64,000 nucleotides of DNA, taken from assembly GCA_017311185.1 (NCBI GenBank), contig JAESUZ010003487.1, positions 1,708,001 through 1,772,000 on the forward strand. Direction: 5' to 3'. The first letter of the stretch is position 1; every line of letters begins with the position of its first letter. The notes below the pieces were generated by a model, which was not told the origin of the DNA, ran no database searches, and worked only from the letters and a program-made list of their open reading frames with translations. Below, in pieces: positions 54,465-64,000 of this stretch. The position numbers were made by a program, and so were the translations under genes. The stretch is from Proteles cristata cristata (taxonomy: Eukaryota; Chordata; Mammalia; Carnivora; Hyaenidae).

Positions 54465-54690
54465 TGTCAAGGGTCTCACATCTGTCACCTTCCTTCAGAT
54501 TCTCATTCTTTCTCCCTTGTATGGCTCAGAGGTTTTCCACTGATCTCCCTCCCCACTTAGAGCAACTCCTCTTCATCACAGACACATGTGTCAGAGTAAT
54601 ACTCTAAAAGCCAGACTCTGTTCATACTACCCACTTGTCCACAGCCTCAAGGACTCATCTTTACCTAATATAACAACTGTCACTGCCATT
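54465..54690 (+). repeat. L2 fragment (sense)
   Basis: TTCTCATTCTTTCTCCCTTG, CACATGTGTCAGAGTAATAC, CTCTAAAAGCCAGACTCTGT and CCACAGCCTCAAGGACTCAT resemble the inner L2 block ('gctgccagagtgatctttctaaaacataaatctgat'). Confidence 0.45.
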
Positions 54691-54844
54691 TTCTGACTGC
54701 TGATTTCAGTGCTTCGCCTTGATTATTGTCATTCTCACGATAATAATATAAGGCAGGGGGTAGCCCCGTCAACCCTTCAATAAGCAAACATGAACAAATC
54801 CTCACTGAAGTAATCAGTGAGATGTGGGTCATGGAATGGGATGA

Positions 54845-54990
54845 ACTCAGAGGTCTGATGGACCAGGCTTCAATTCTTACCTTCACTTACTGCTTAAACC
54901 CTACGAACTTAGTCTCTCTATGCCATAGGCTGAATCTCAGAATTCAGTTAGGTAACAAACACAAAAGTGCTCAACATAGCCTACCGAGGG
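54845..54990 (+). repeat. MIR fragment
   Basis: CAGGCTTCAATTCTTACCTT, CACTTACTGCTTAAACCCTA and TTAGTCTCTCTATGCCATAG follow MIR ('gttcgaatcccagctctgccacttactagctg...taacctctctgtgcctcag'). Confidence 0.58.
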
Positions 54991-55047
54991 ACAAATTTTC
55001 AAAGGCCTATAATTATTAAGATGATTTATAGTCATGCATTACCCTGT

Positions 55048-55112
55048 AATATATATATATTAATACATATATAATACATATATAATATATGTATTTATAT
55101 ATATATATACTT
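55048..55112. repeat. AT-rich (TATA)n-like tract
   Basis: About 60 bp almost entirely A and T with alternating TA (ATATATATAT and TATATATATAT blocks). It can extrude as a cruciform. Confidence 0.9.
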
Positions 55113-55304
55113 CTAGGTTATAGTTTTGTCCATTTAGAGGAGTAGAATCCAGGGTCTATAAGGCCACAGCCACAATTAAAGGAGAGGGAAAAAATGCTCA
55201 AAACACACCTCCTATCCCCCATTCGTGAAGAAGCACTCACAGTGCTTGGGGAGAACAGCGCAGTAGCAGAAGTCTCTTTGTAGTGGTAGGAATGGATAAG
55301 CACA

Positions 55305-55505
55305 TTTATCAGGCACTTGGGTACCGAACACTATTTGAAATGCTTCACGTATGTTAGTGCATTCATTTTTATGACAATAAGTATAAGGTGCTTCTATTCT
55401 TTCCGCTTTTTGATGAGGACACTAATGTACAGAAAAAATAAGGAACTTCTAAGGTCTCACAGGAGATGGTGAAACAGATTCAAACCAGAGCCCACACATC
55501 CTACA
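55305..55505 (-). repeat. MIR (antisense)
   Basis: TTATCAGGCACTTGGGTACC, TGCATTCATTTTTATGACAA, GATGAGGACACTAATGTACA and CAAACCAGAGCCCACACATC follow antisense MIR over almost its whole length. Confidence 0.7.
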
Positions 55506-56446
55506 TATGACAAAACAGCAATGGTGTGGATGCTGTGCTCTGTCCGCATCATAAGGATATCAATCCAGGCAGACCTCAGAAAAAGTCCCTGTGCCTGATC
55601 CCCCAGTGCCTAGACTAATCAGCTGCCTCCTTCAGGACACCCAATGCTGTTAGAACCTGTGTTTGTACAGAGGGGCAGGAGGAGATTATTGGCATTAGAG
55701 ATTAATGTATCTCTTTAAAAGCCTATGATCCTGTGTTTGCAAAGATCGTTCCAGGTGCATGAAGATGTCTTTTGGTAAAATGAGCCCCATGGATGCAACT
55801 CAAGAGTATAGGTGAAGACCCCATGAAGCCCCGGAGAGCAAGCATTCTGACGAGGTCATGGTGTGTGAGGAAGTAGATATAAGCTAAGGTAAAAGAAGAA
55901 GGAGAAGTAGCCTCACTCCTAGATTAGTTCCTTCAGGAAAATGGATACAAGAGATTTGATGAAAATATTTTTAAAATCCCACATCACTTTAGTTATTAAC
56001 TATCCATAGTTTGGGCAATGGGGATCATTTGATGTTGGAGAGTTACTATGGAGATTGCTGCCTAAGCTAGATAAACATCATGAGAGCCTTCCTGATGGGC
56101 TTCTCCCTGAGGAAAACAATAGGCCCACATAAGTGATGCCCAGAAAGGCAGTGACCATTCATTAGCATTGCTCTCATACAAACCACCCCATTTCTCAAGG
56201 CCAGAGGCTACCATCCTCTGGGACACGAAGCTAGTCATTTTCTGAAAAATGAATTTTGTAAACTGTTCTTGAGGATGTGGCATCCTGGACCATGGCAAAT
56301 CCCTGCTCTATGTCACTAAATACAGGAAAGAAAGGTGGCATTCTCCTGCTCCAGTGCAGGGCCATGGTTTTGAGTGTTCAGCTAGCGTCTCAGCACGCAG
56401 AAAAAGGCACGGAACAGGCAGCTTGACTCGCTAATTTAGATCAATT
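55506..56446. other. unique DNA, no gene seen
   Basis: No repeat or gene was recognised. The 78-codon minus frame at 56062-56298 is unsupported. Confidence 0.45.
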
Positions 56447-56685
56447 CCTGGACAAGCTTCTATTTTTTTTCATTTTTTAATATTTTTTTTTTGAGACACA
56501 GAGACAGAGTGAGCAGGGGAGGGAAAGAGAAAGAGAGACACAGAATCTGAAGCAGGCTCCAGGCTCTGAGTTGTCAGTACAGAGCCCGACGCGGGGCTCG
56601 AACACATAAGCCGTGAGATCATGACCTGAGCCAAAATCGGATGCTTAACTGACTGAGCCACTCAGGTGCCCCCCTGGACAAGCTT
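56447..56685 (-). mobile_element. CanSINE (antisense) with 13-bp target duplication
   Basis: The body at 56460-56672 has a T-rich tail at the left, the GGGGCTCGAACACATAAGCC body and the head ending CTCAGGTGCCC at the right. Perfect direct repeats CCTGGACAAGCTT lie at 56447-56459 and 56673-56685. Confidence 0.93.
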
Positions 56686-57194
56686 TCTTTCATCCAGTTG
56701 ACTCTAGAACATGCATCCTTAACAGGGATGGTAAAGAAAGCAAAAACTGGTTCTTGGGAGATGAAAAAATTTTTGTATAAACCACAGGTATACATGAGGC
56801 ACCTACACATATATATAGTATATTTGTGGTACTAAAATTCCATGGTGAGGGAACCACAAGGTAAGAAATAAACCTCTCTGTGGGAGAGAGACAGGAATGA
56901 GCCCAGGTTTGGAGCACTGGGAGAGAGATTCACAAGAAAATTAGAAAAGATTGTTGGGAAGAGCAGTTGAGAGACAATATTATCCAGTCTTCAGTTTTGG
57001 CCCACACCCACCCATGGTCTCTAAGGACATGACTGGGGCCTCGATCCAGGTTATTCTTTAGCGTAGTTTAGTCAAGTCAGCCATCATCAATTAACATAAT
57101 GAAGGAATGTCACCAGTACAAATGAGGACAAACCCAAAAGTCAGCTGTTTCTTGCAACTTAGGAAAAAGATGAGGAGGCCTCAAGGAGAAAATA
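56686..57194. other. unique DNA, no gene seen
   Basis: No repeat or gene was recognised. Confidence 0.45.
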
Positions 57195-57345
57195 AACCTG
57201 AAAATAAACCTTGGCCTTGGACTTCGAGCCTCAATAACTGTGGAAAAAATTAATTTCCATTGTTTAAGCCACACGGTCTACGGTATATTAGTCTGTTAGA
57301 GCTGCCATAACAAAATACTAGGCATACTATGGCTATGGCATACAT
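57195..57345 (+). repeat. MLT1-like LTR end
   Basis: GGACTTCGAGCCTCAATAAC, TGTGGAAAAAATTAATTTCC and ATTGTTTAAGCCACACGGTC resemble the end of an ERVL-MaLR LTR ('cttcccagcctccagaactgtgagaaataaatttctgttgtttaagccac'). TATTAGTCTGTTAGAGCTGC that follows belongs to another old repeat. Confidence 0.5.
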
Positions 57346-57559
57346 GGTAGGTATTATTTCAGTACAGGGCTTGTTCACATCTGGTCCTCCTCATCTGGGC
57401 ACAGAGGACAACTCCCTCAGATCTAAACAGTAAGTTGTAAGCAGAAGTGACATTATTTTACTTCTGAGCCAAAGCATTAAATTGCTGGGTCAAGATACAC
57501 GTAGCTCTCTTCCATGCCACGGTGATTAGAGAATACATGGAGACGCAGGTGCCAGAAGA

Positions 57560-57725
57560 CTGAAGTAGCCCAGAATTCTAAGCCAGCACCTCCCTGGAGA
57601 ATTGGCCTGGATCTGCAAAGGCTATTGTATGAAAGAGAAATACAGCTTTGTTCTATTAAGCCATTGAGATCTCTAATGTTATTTTTTTACACCGCAGGAC
57701 TTAGCCTATCCTTACTGATGTACCC
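57560..57725 (+). repeat. second MLT1-like LTR end
   Basis: GAAAGAGAAATACAGCTTTG, TTCTATTAAGCCATTGAGAT followed by TTTTTTTACACCGCAGGACT resembles the same type of LTR end ('gagaaataaacttctattttgtttaagccactg...tacagcagcc'). Confidence 0.45.
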
Positions 57726-58774
57726 ACCCTACATAAATTTGGGAGAAGGCCACCTGGTGGTCCTGGGGGGTCTCCTTATGGGCCATCTGTGAAGTGAGAA
57801 GTCTCTCCTCTAACAAAGTCCTGAGAGAATGAAAAACTGACAATGAAAGGAAGAGTTCAAACATAGTGGCTGATCTCTGTGGCGCCTTTACAAACCAGAG
57901 CTGAAGGAAAAGAGTCAGTCAATGTTTCTCTGTGCTTTCCAAGTCAGGCTGGAAGACAATCTTAAGGATATGAGCAGTCAGTGGAAAAAAGTGCATGTTT
58001 TGGCATAAGGTGGGCACAAGTCAATGGGTTCTATTGTGACATTTAGGAAATGTCCTTCAAGACCTTCTCTGGTTCCATTCTCACCAGGAAGGCCCTTTGA
58101 TTCTGAGAGTTTGATTTCCTGGATACTCAACAAGAATATCTGTTCCCATAAAAATATATACCCAGCATGGAAAACTATAAATAGAGTTCCCTGCACATGT
58201 CAGTTAAGTGTGTATTTGGCTAGTAGATTTCTGACAAATACCCCAAGACGTCAGGACCCCAAAGTGCATAGATCACTGATTTCCAAACCTCCGTGAAGAA
58301 ACCTCCCTGGAGGAAACCACCAGTGTTGTCCATTTTTATTATGCAAATAGAGGAAGGAGAGTCCCTTACCTTGTTGACAGAATTCATTAAACTTACCCTC
58401 TTTTCCCTGAAAATTTTTCCTCATTTCCCACTCCCTTTAACACTCACCAGTCCCCTTATCCAGGCTGTGGTTAACTTTACCAGAAGGGCATCAAGCTGCC
58501 TGTGACACCCCGGAGCAGGCCCTTTCGTTTCATTCACACCAGGGTCCCACAAGTTGGCAATAGCTCTGACCCGCTTCACACACCCCTTTTCCAACTCCTG
58601 AGTAGCTCTCCATGTCCCTCAGAGCTACACCCGCGCTCTTAAATACGCCCTTCACAGCAGGCAGTCTGCTTAACAGGGTTGTCCCATTATCACTGGGTTA
58701 AGGCATCATTTCTATGAGTGGGGTTTCCCTGGCATCTGACGGACAGACACCATACCCACATCGTTACTTAATGC
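57726..58774. other. unique DNA, no gene seen
   Basis: Overlapping 72- and 90-codon frames at 57978-58296 on opposite strands are unsupported. No repeat was called. Confidence 0.45.
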
Positions 58775-58955
58775 TGCGGTTCGCAACAGTACCATTCAAA
58801 GGGGCAATCTGGAAATTTGTGGTGGCGGCTTTTTGGGCTCTCACAATAATTAGAAGCACTAGTGGCTCTAGTGAGTAAGGGCAATGGATACTAGCCATTG
58901 TGCAAGGTCAGAGGTAGTCCCATACAATGGAGATAGTCCTATACAATGGAGGATT
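58775..58955. repeat. MER20-like hAT remnant
   Basis: TGCTGCGGTTCGCAACAGTA, GGGGCAATCTGGAAATTTGT, GGGCTCTCACAATAATTAGA and GGCTCTAGTGAGTAAGGGCA resemble MER20 ('ggcaatgtctggagacatttttggttgtcacaactgg...ctggcatctagtgggtagaggc'). An 18-bp near-duplicate (TAGTCCCATACAATGGAG / TAGTCCTATACAATGGAG) lies at 58915-58951. Confidence 0.5.
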
Positions 58956-59029
58956 GTACTGCATCCCGCAGGGCTTCCAATGTCCCACCAATTTCACAGA
59001 GATGAAAAACTTCCATACATTCATACAGA

Positions 59030-59110
59030 TATTAAATAAATGCCTGCCACATGCTAACCACTCTTCCAGGGGTTCTGGGTGAATGAACTTCTCTGCTCTC
59101 TGGCACTTAT
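59030..59110 (-). repeat. L2 3' end (antisense)
   Basis: AATAAATGCCTGCCACATGC, CCACTCTTCCAGGGGTTCTG and GTGAATGAACTTCTCTGCTC follow antisense L2. Confidence 0.5.
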
Positions 59111-59622
59111 GAAAACCTATTTTAATTTTCTGAGCCTGGAACCTAACTCAATTTTGCATAGAAACAGAAAGTACTTTTGTACTGTCTTAAGATACCGTCT
59201 GTTTCCTGAAATGCAACCACCATGCAAATCAAGGGGAAACTATAATTAATTTTGTTATGAGTCCACTTGAGTTATTTACTGCATCAGAAAACCACATCAC
59301 TAATTGTGTGACTCCTCATGGTATCTAAGCCACCAGTACAACTTGTCTATCCAGTCCACATTTGGAGCCGTGCCATTGACAGGGACTCTGATGAGGCAAA
59401 CATCTGAGTCCTTCATTACCTGTTCTCATACACCCACACCCAAACATTGATATTTGGAAATAAGTGGTTTTCTTTTTTACTGTAAATTGCTTTACTTTCA
59501 TTTTAGCTATATTCTACTTAGGGTATTACATTGTTGTTGTTGTTTAATGGGTGTGTGTGGTTGGTTATCAATGATTCTCATTCCAAGATGGCAAATGTAA
59601 TGTAAAAAAAAAAAAAAAAAAA
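59111..59622. other. unique DNA, ends in a poly-A run
   Basis: No gene was recognised. A poly-A run at 59604-59622 directly precedes the next CanSINE. Confidence 0.45.
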
Positions 59623-59880
59623 TGCCTTCCTGGGGCACCTGGGTGGCTCAGTTGGTTAAGTGTCTGACTTCAGCTCAGGTCATGATCTCACAGTTGAGCC
59701 CCGCATCAGGCTCTGTGCTGTCAGCTCAGAGCCTGGAGCCTGCTTTGGATTCTGTGTCTCCCTCTCTCTCTGTCCCTCCCCCACTCATTCTCTCTCTCTC
59801 TCTCTCCTCTCTCTCCTCTCTTCTCTCTCTCTCTCTCAAAAATAAGCAAACATTAAGAAAAAAGTTGTAGGTGCCTTTCT
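59623..59880 (+). mobile_element. CanSINE with expanded CT tract
   Basis: The body runs from 59632 (GGGGCACCTGGGTGGCTCAG) to a tail CAAAAATAAGCAAACATTAA. It lacks part of the B-box region (CACAGTTGAGCCCCGC) and has a (CT)n expansion at about 59789-59838. TGCCTTCCT (59623) and TGCCTTTCT (59872) may be an eroded target duplication. Confidence 0.88.
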
Positions 59881-60539
59881 AATAAAGAGGGACACTGCAT
59901 CTGATAAGGAATTGATTCTTAACCATCAAGTACTTAGCCACCAGCTTTCAGTGAAAACTCTTCCCCGATAATTTTCCAAAGAAAATCTCAAGTTCCCCCC
60001 TTTTAAAACACAGTCCCCATAAGTCTAACAAACTTGAGGAACACTTCCTCAAGGAACCATGTCCAATGAAAAGTCTTACCACATAAGGTAGAACATCTTG
60101 TATGGTTATTTACAGTGAGGTTAATGAAAACCAGTTGAATTCCTCACACATTAGTAACTAATTTCAAGATAAGTAAGATTATGAAAATCCCATATTCTCT
60201 ACTTCAATGCAATAAATTACAAAAATTAATAAAATAGTCATTAACTAGTCATTGAATAAAGTGAAAAGCATAAGCTATCTCTAAGCTATTTGGGAAGATA
60301 TCTGTATTTCATACAAACACATGATAAACAATACACTTCTCAACAAAGAATAAATGTGAGGCAGGACATGAAGCAAGACCTAAGCCAGGGGTTAGGGAGG
60401 AGAACACCGACAGAGGCAGAAGGCATCTAGGAATTCTGATAGCAGGAACCAAGGCAGTACCGTGTGCTTACTAGCTATCTGGCTGTGGCTGAGTTTCTTT
60501 TTCCCTTTATTTGTCACAGTTCGACTGGAAATTAATCAG
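59881..60539. other. unique DNA, no gene seen
   Basis: No gene was recognised. A weak MIR-like stretch may lie at 60425-60520. Confidence 0.4.
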
Positions 60540-60925
60540 TTGATGTATCTTAAGAGATTTATTGCAAGGAATTGGCTGAAACCGTGGCATGGGCCGGCTA
60601 AGCACATCTGAAATCCATAGGGCAAGAAATCAGAAAGGGAACCTGAAAGTATTGAACGTGGGCTATCACTCTGGCCATAGGCCGAATTTCTCCTTTGAAG
60701 AGGTCTCAGCTCTGCTCTGAAAGCCTTTTGGCTGATTGAGTCAGGCCCACCCTGACTACTGAGAACAATCTCCCTTAATAAAGTCAACTTATTATGTCCA
60801 AAAAACATCTTCACGGCAATGCCCAGATCAGTGTTTGATTGAATAATAAGGCAATAAATTGACAAGCCGACGTATCAAAAAACTATCATAGACCACCCCT
60901 TGTCAACTTGGCACCTATGCCTATC
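60540..60925. repeat. old dispersed repeat, family not named
   Basis: TTAAGAGATTTATTGCAAGG, AATTGGCTGAAACCGTGGCA, GGCTGATTGAGTCAGGCCCA and TTGTCAACTTGGCACC are words of a familiar mammalian dispersed repeat ('agagatttattttaaggaattggctcac...ctgattggatgaggcccacccac...ccaagttgacac'). I cannot name its class with confidence. Confidence 0.5.
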
Positions 60926-61330
60926 TCCTAAAAAAATGCTTAATCTCTAAATAAAAAGGACAACAAAGTCATACTTCTGCCTACCGTGGTGTGACTATAC
61001 TTGATACAATTGAAAACACATTAGCCTTTTCTCCAGAAGAGAATGCAAAGCTCTCAGCTACAGTTCACATGTTTCCAACGACATCCTGTTACTTAAATAC
61101 TGTGCTTCAAAGTACACTATTAATAAATTTTATGGTAGATAAGTAGATAAGAGATAGAAAAAACAAAACTATTTAATATGTACTCAAACATATCAACAGC
61201 AAAATAAATACTTATAATATTACCAGCTGTAGTATTCTCAACTCCAAAATGAGAACGGCAGGGACCATCTTCACAGGTTGCTAAGGAATTAATGTGATAT
61301 GTTATAAGCACTGTATTCTAAATATCAGCC
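60926..61330. other. unique AT-rich DNA, no gene seen
   Basis: No repeat or gene was recognised. Confidence 0.45.
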
Positions 61331-61363
61331 CCATTGGAGCCCCATTGGATGGCTCAGTCAGTT

Positions 61364-61639
61364 AAGCATAGGGTTCTTTTTTTTTTAATTTTTTTAAATG
61401 TATTATTTATTTCGGAGAGAGACAGAGAGTAAGAGACAGAAAGAGAGAGAGAGAGCACATGAGCAGGGGAGGGTCAGAGAGAGAGGGAGACACAGAATCT
61501 GAAACAGGCTCCAGGCTCTGAGTTGTCAGCACAGAGCTCGATGCGGGGCTCGAACCCACGAACCGTGCGACTGTGACCTGAGCTGAAGTCAGACGCTCAA
61601 CTGACTGAGCCACCCAGGTGCCCCAAACTTAGGATTCTT
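61364..61639 (-). mobile_element. inner CanSINE (antisense) nested in a CanSINE
   Basis: The body at 61379-61624 has GGGGCTCGAACCCACGAACC, GTGACCTGAGCTGAAGTCAG and the head GGGGCACCTGGGTGGCTCAG on the minus strand. Direct repeats AAGCATAGGGTTCTT (61364-61378) and AAACTTAGGATTCTT (61625-61639) differ at 4 of 15 positions. Confidence 0.9.
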
Positions 61640-61762
61640 GATTTCAGCTCCAGTTATGATCTCCCGGTTCATGAGATTGAGCCCCGCTTCAGGCTCCATG
61701 AGGACAGCTCAGGGGCCTGTTTGGGATTCCCTCTCTCCCTCTCTCCCCACCACTCCACAACT

Positions 61763-61817
61763 CACACACACATGCATGCACGCGCGCGCGCGCACACACA
61801 CACACACACAAACACAC
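61763..61817. repeat. (CA)n-(CG)n alternating tract
   Basis: CACACACATGCATGCACGCG, then CGCGCGCGCG and CACACACA. Strictly alternating purine-pyrimidine over about 50 bp, another Z-DNA-prone site. Confidence 0.93.
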
Positions 61818-62370
61818 GGGTGCGCTCTCTCAAAATAAAGTAATACATATTTGAATATCACCACTATTATCAGTACTAGTATAGTTACTGGATACGCATT
61901 TATGACGGTATTAAGGTGAAAACTATGACTCAGAAGAGGGCACTGTAATGTAAGAGTTCAAGGGAAGTAAGAAGCCGCCGTTTCTGGGAGAAAGAAACAA
62001 CAGAAGTAAAACCACAGTCAAACATACCAGGGTCTTGGGTGGAAAGACTAAAGAGTTTACTAGATTATTTTCATAGTGTGTGCAGGAAAGTGGCAGCCTT
62101 CCTCTTTGGGAGCAAAACTGTTGATAAGCAAACTACTACACAACCTCTGCAGTTGTAAATAAAAAAGCTTCTTTCCTCTCCCTCTCCACAGCCCCCACCC
62201 CCACCGGCCCACCTAGAAAGAAATCTGGGTTAAAATAGTGGATGGAGAGAGGTGTCGGTGATTTCCTATCAGGAAGACTTTAACAATCTCGAGGACTGGG
62301 GACCACAAGAGACCAACAGACAGACCGAGAGACACAGCCCAAGACGAGACAAAACGAAAGGAGATGAGGA

Positions 62371-62418
62371 AATACACGCAAAGCGTTCTGGGGCAATACA
62401 CGCAAAGCATTCTGGGGC
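62371..62418 (+). repeat. 24-bp tandem duplication
   Basis: Two adjacent 24-bp copies (62371-62394 and 62395-62418), both beginning AATACACGCAAAGC and ending TTCTGGGGC, differ by one base (G/A). Confidence 0.92.
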
Positions 62419-62464
62419 AGCACCGCTGTGTGCAGGACCCACACGGGGTCTGTGGAGACAAAAA

Positions 62465-62492
62465 GGGCGGGGGGAGGGGTGGGGGGCAGGGG
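62465..62492 (+). other. strong G-quadruplex motif
   Basis: Five G runs of 3, 6, 4, 6 and 4 separated by single C, A, T and a CA. Loops are one or two bases, the most stable arrangement. Confidence 0.8.
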
Positions 62493-62589
62493 CTTGTAAC
62501 TGTACTTACCAGACCGTCAAAGTACTCCCTGAAAATGGATTTATTTTAGCCTATGTAAACTATAACCCAACAAAGCTGATTTTAAAAAA

Positions 62590-62760
62590 TTACATACCTG
62601 TCATGATCTAAATTTTTATAAGACAATATGTTCAAAAAATCTGGAAGGAAAGATCAAAATATTAGCAGTGGTTATCCCTCAGTAGTAGGAATAATGCTGC
62701 TTATTGTAAACAGTCTTGTATTTCCCACTCCCTCCAGTAAGTATGTTTCCTTCAGAGCCA
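62590..62760 (+). repeat. old L1M 3'-UTR fragment
   Basis: GATCAAAATATTAGCAGTGG, TTATCCCTCAGTAGTAGGAA and AGTCTTGTATTTCCCACTCC resemble the L1M 3' UTR ('aaatgttaacagtggttatctctgggtggtgggatta...ttcctgtattttcca'). Confidence 0.5.
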
Positions 62761-63019
62761 GAAAACATAACAGCTTCCTGGTAAAGAGCCATTTTGCACT
62801 GAGCCCATGCTCAGCTCCAAACAGTGCTGACCGCTTCCGGTTTCGTAGTAGTAACCATTCATGTGGAATTCTGCATCCGTTGTTTTGATGCTAGAGTGGT
62901 TCCAGGTTTTTTTTGTTTTTTTTTTTTCCAGAACCTCTACTTGCTTTTGAATTTTAAAAGCAAATAAAGTGAATGAGTAAGTATCAACAATAGCCCGGGC
63001 TTGTCTTGAAGTGGAAAGG

Positions 63020-63185
63020 GCAAAAAATGGAAAGACTCGAGCGTCAGATTTCCAGACGGCTCTGCTAAAGAATTCACCGCGTGGCCTGTGGTGACACACT
63101 TGCCCTCCAGGCTGCGGCTTCTTCAGCTATAAAACAAGGGCCATGAACGAGATCGTCTCCAAGGGCCCATCTAGCATTGACATCC
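63020..63185 (+). repeat. MIR-type fragment
   Basis: CTTCTTCAGCTATAAAACAA, GGGCCATGAACGAGATCGTC and TCCAAGGGCCCATCTAGCAT match the end of a MIR variant ('cagtttcctcatctataaaatggg...agatgatctctaaggtcccttctagctc'). Confidence 0.62.
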
Positions 63186-63670
63186 CACCATTTTATGGGC
63201 CCCTTTGGGGAGGAACAGAAAGCAAAGCGGAGATCCATTGCTGAGTCATCATCTCACAGCATTGTGATAGAAATCACACCTCGGGCACCCCGCTTTTCTC
63301 TGTATTTCTCCGTATCATCCTACACACCCAGCCTTCTTTTTCTCGCCAATCATGTAGCTGTAAAACTGAGTTTTCACTCCCAACACTTCAGCGAGGCTGG
63401 CTGTTACTCAGCGAGCTCGATCCTTACTGGTATCTGATTTTGCTCTGGCAATCGCTGTGGGTCTGAATAGTTCCTCCTCTCATTCCAGCTCATTCCAACG
63501 AAACTTCACACCCTCTCCTTTGTTGAAAGCTTAGTCTGCCCCTCCCCACCGTCCACCTTCCACTATTAACCCAGGCATGTGGGGTGGCATCCATGCGGGT
63601 CCCATTTCAGCTCTCACAAAATGATACTGGCTGTTAAGAAAACTCTGGGTGAGTGCAGGGCGGGGGGAGA
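63186..63670. other. unique DNA, no gene seen
   Basis: An 86-codon plus frame (63177-63437) is unsupported. No repeat was called. Confidence 0.45.
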
Positions 63671-63927
63671 TGGAGACCCCGAGATTCTTTTTTTTTTTTT
63701 TTTTTTTAATGTTTTATTTATTTCTAGGAGAGAGAGAGACAGCGTGAGCAGGGGAGGGTCAGAGAGAGAGAGTCACAGACTGAAACAGGCTCCAGGCTCT
63801 GAGCTGGCAGTCAGCACAGAGCCCGACGCGGGGCTCGAACCCACGAACCGCGAGATCATGACCTAAGCGAAAGTCGGACGCTTAACCGGCTAAGCCACCC
63901 AGGCGCCCCTGGAGACCCCGAGATTCT
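63671..63927 (-). mobile_element. very young CanSINE (antisense) with perfect 18-bp target duplication
   Basis: The body at 63689-63909 has a pure T run, then GTTTTATTTATTTCTAGGAG, GGGGCTCGAACCCACGAACC and the intact head ACCCAGGCGCCCC. Perfect 18-bp direct repeats TGGAGACCCCGAGATTCT lie at 63671-63688 and 63910-63927. It is almost identical to the copy at 48606-48822, down to GGCAGTCAGCACAG and GACCTAAGCG. Confidence 0.96.
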
Positions 63928-64000
63928 AATATAATCATGTTCATTTTAAGATCTACAGTCGTTTGTCCTTGGCTCAATCTCCCCAGAAATGACTGGTATA
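63928..64000. other. unique DNA at the window end
   Basis: Nothing recognised in the last 73 bases. Confidence 0.5.

Larger units (their letters stand above)
61331..61853 (+). mobile_element. CanSINE interrupted by another CanSINE
   Basis: The head at 61331-61378 (CCCCATTGGATGGCTCAGTC) continues at 61625-61850 (CTTGATTTCAGCTCCAGTTA, then GATTGAGCCCCGCTTCAGGC) after the inner insertion. The outer flanks AATATCAGCC (61321) and AATATCACCA (61854) look like its target duplication. Its CT-rich part has turned into a (CA)n/(CG)n tract at 61763-61817. Confidence 0.85.

Noticed and set aside
63786..63909. tRNA gene in the head of the young CanSINE
   Set aside because: The head is tRNA-Lys-derived and keeps promoter boxes, but it lacks a proper acceptor stem and a separate terminator, so it is a SINE.

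Overview
The window is nuclear DNA from a carnivoran mammal, most probably a cat-family (felid) species. The evidence is about two dozen copies of the tRNA-Lys-derived CanSINE in its feliform form. These have a GGGGCGCCTGGGTGGCTCAG-type head, a tRNA-like body with GGTTCGAGCCCCGCG, a CT-rich stretch, and a tail ending AAATAAATAAACATTAAAA. Carnivore-type L1 elements are also present, over a background of older mammalian repeats (MIR, L2, MER5, MER20-like, Tigger, L1M, MLT1-like). It reads as intergenic or deep-intronic sequence. I found no host protein-coding gene, exon set or intact RNA gene. The open reading frames present are short and are explained by repeats, simple sequence or chance.

Layout. 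1-12.3 kb: mostly unique AT-rich DNA with a recent 226-bp L1 tail (2892-3117), a GC-richer unidentified block (3258-3792), L2 fragments, one CanSINE and a complete Tigger-type MITE (10253-10762). 12.3-16.3 kb: an L1 3' end split by a CanSINE, then old L1M pieces on both strands. 16.9-27.0 kb: a block of about 10 kb made of two head-to-tail L1 relics. The first has a 5' leader of tandem monomers, then a 69-bp (23-codon) repeat array, then ORF1 and ORF2 relics. The second has an unrelated leader with a YY1-like site at its start, an ORF1 relic and the first part of ORF2. Five CanSINEs or simple repeats and one recent antisense L1 have landed inside this block.

27-38 kb: L2 and MIR fragments, an antisense L1 ORF2 piece, a single LTR followed by a tRNA-Leu-like primer-binding site (30.6-31.3 kb), a short CpG-rich and G-quadruplex-prone segment (33.0-33.26 kb) and three CanSINEs. 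38-50 kb: a second full-length Tigger-type MITE, paired inverted L2 fragments, and several CanSINEs. These include a head-to-head pair (42.6-43.0 kb) and a facing pair within and next to a MIR (48.6-49.2 kb). 50-64 kb: MER5, MIR, L2 and MLT1-like remnants, more CanSINEs including a nested pair (61.3-61.85 kb), a G-rich motif beside a 24-bp duplication (62.4-62.5 kb), and a very young CanSINE with a perfect 18-bp target duplication (63.7-63.9 kb).

There is no gene network to describe. What can be read is the insertion history: nested elements, target-site duplications and relative ages. The most unusual structure is the in-frame 69-bp repeat array in the leader of the first L1. Repeat family names come from remembered consensus features and were not checked against a library. 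Boundaries of old repeats are approximate.
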